NCBI GenBank assembly: GCA_964580255.1
Contig: CAZOJX010000098.1
Coordinates: 1-6,953 of the forward strand
Direction of reading: 5' to 3'
Length of the DNA stretch: 6,953 bases
From: HGM12587 sp964580255
GTDB lineage: Bacteria; Bacillota; Clostridia; Lachnospirales; Lachnospiraceae
Made by a program: the position numbers and the translations under genes. The notes under the pieces were generated by a model. That model was not told the origin of the DNA, ran no database searches, and saw only the letters and a list, made by a program, of their open reading frames with translations. Below, in pieces: positions 6,804 through 6,953 of the stretch (its first letter is position 1; each line of letters opens with the position of its first letter).

Positions 6804-6822
6804 TTTGTTGATTTCTAACAAA
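6804..6822. repeat. Second Rex-like inverted repeat upstream of the operator
   Basis: Perfect 6-bp arms TTTGTT (6804-6809) and AACAAA (6817-6822) flank a seven-base spacer. The arms resemble Rex half-sites, but the spacing is one base shorter than in the consensus site. Its centre is about 42.5 bp from that of the operator at 6762-6779, close to four helical turns. It could be an auxiliary site or a chance product of AT-rich sequence. Confidence 0.3.
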
Positions 6823-6839
6823 CAGGGATAAGTTTTGGT

Positions 6840-6873
6840 AAAAAAAACAGCCGGTATCACTACCGACTGTTTT
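6840..6873 (-). terminator. Intrinsic terminator after rplQ
   Basis: Read on the minus strand, a 13-bp stem (arms 6861-6873 and 6844-6856, one G-U pair) closes a four-base GTGA loop and runs into eight T residues (plus-strand A run 6840-6847). It starts 15 bp after the rplQ stop. It should end the ribosomal operon transcript and separate it from the pduL-rnf operon. On the plus strand the stem is followed by only a short T run, so activity that way would be weak. Confidence 0.92.
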
Positions 6874-6888
6874 ATAGAATCGCAAATC

Positions 6889-6951
6889 TTATACAAGCTC
6901 AAGAAGAACTTCCATAGCTGCATCACCTTTACGAAGACCGATTTTTACCAT
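6889..6951 (-). CDS. rplQ: Ribosomal protein bL17, C-terminal end (partial)
   Basis: Only the last 20 codons and the TAA stop lie in the window; two more bases (6952-6953) belong to an incomplete codon, and the gene continues beyond the right edge. The translation ends KIGLRKGDAAMEVLLELV, which matches the conserved end of bL17 (the R-[RK]-GD-[AS]-A ... ELV pattern). rplQ normally closes the alpha operon (rpsM-rpsK-rpsD-rpoA-rplQ), and a strong terminator follows here. The ATG at 6949-6951 is an internal Met, not the start. It is too short for a domain search, but the motif is distinctive. Confidence 0.85.
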   Translation of the reverse strand: MVKIGLRKGDAAMEVLLELV

Positions 6952-6953
6952 TC

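Larger units (their letters stand above)
6692..6888. other. Intergenic control region between rplQ and pduL
   Basis: This 197-bp stretch is the only sizeable non-coding part of the window. It holds the rplQ terminator, the two Rex-like inverted repeats, T/A-rich blocks that could act as promoter upstream elements (6787-6806), the candidate promoter, a symmetrical ATATAT-TCT-ATATAT block (about 6712-6726) and the pduL ribosome site (AAGGTGA, 6698-6704). I see no convincing small gene or riboswitch in it. Confidence 0.8.

Noticed and set aside
6692..6888. A riboswitch or small RNA in the intergenic region
   Set aside because: Beyond the rplQ terminator hairpin I find no conserved aptamer-like stems and no second terminator before pduL.
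1..6953. CRISPR array, insertion sequence, tRNA or phage features
   Set aside because: No spaced direct repeats, transposase-like frames, cloverleaf sequences or terminal inverted repeats were seen.

Overview
The window reads entirely on the minus strand. It holds one compact energy-metabolism operon, preceded (at the right-hand end) by the last codons of a ribosomal protein gene. The family composition points to an anaerobic Firmicute of the class Clostridia, probably Lachnospiraceae-like: the Rnf genes are in the clostridial order C-D-G-E-A-B, Shine-Dalgarno sites are strong and G-rich, and the regulatory site matches the Rex consensus of that group. The family-level placement is an inference.

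Layout in transcription order (right to left): the 3' end of rplQ (bL17; 6889-6951), which normally closes the alpha ribosomal operon; a strong intrinsic terminator (6840-6873); an AT-rich control region with an 18-bp Rex-type operator (6762-6779), a second Rex-like inverted repeat (6804-6822) and an uncertain promoter; pduL (6041-6691); rnfC (4657-6009); an in-frame rnfD-rnfG fusion (3101-4642); rnfE (2423-3088); rnfA (1841-2419); rnfB (1028-1825); and apbE (1-1035), whose stop codon lies exactly at the window edge. The longest gap inside the operon is 31 bp and no internal terminator is visible, so co-transcription of pduL through apbE is very likely.

How the genes work together: Rnf is a membrane complex that oxidises reduced ferredoxin and reduces NAD+ while moving Na+ or H+ out of the cell. 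RnfB takes electrons from ferredoxin, RnfA and RnfE carry them through the membrane via a shared Fe-S centre, RnfG and RnfD carry covalently bound FMN, and RnfC reduces NAD+. ApbE, encoded last, attaches those FMN groups. PduL, encoded first, makes acyl-phosphate (most likely acetyl-phosphate) from acyl-CoA. The operon therefore pairs an enzyme of substrate-level phosphorylation with a chemiosmotic machine, and the upstream Rex-type site suggests control by the NADH/NAD+ ratio.

No wholly new system is evident. The points most worth a second look are the RnfD-RnfG fusion with its A-rich, slippage-prone junction, the cysteine/histidine-rich tail on RnfE, the unencapsulated PduL leading an Rnf operon, and the Rex-type control region.
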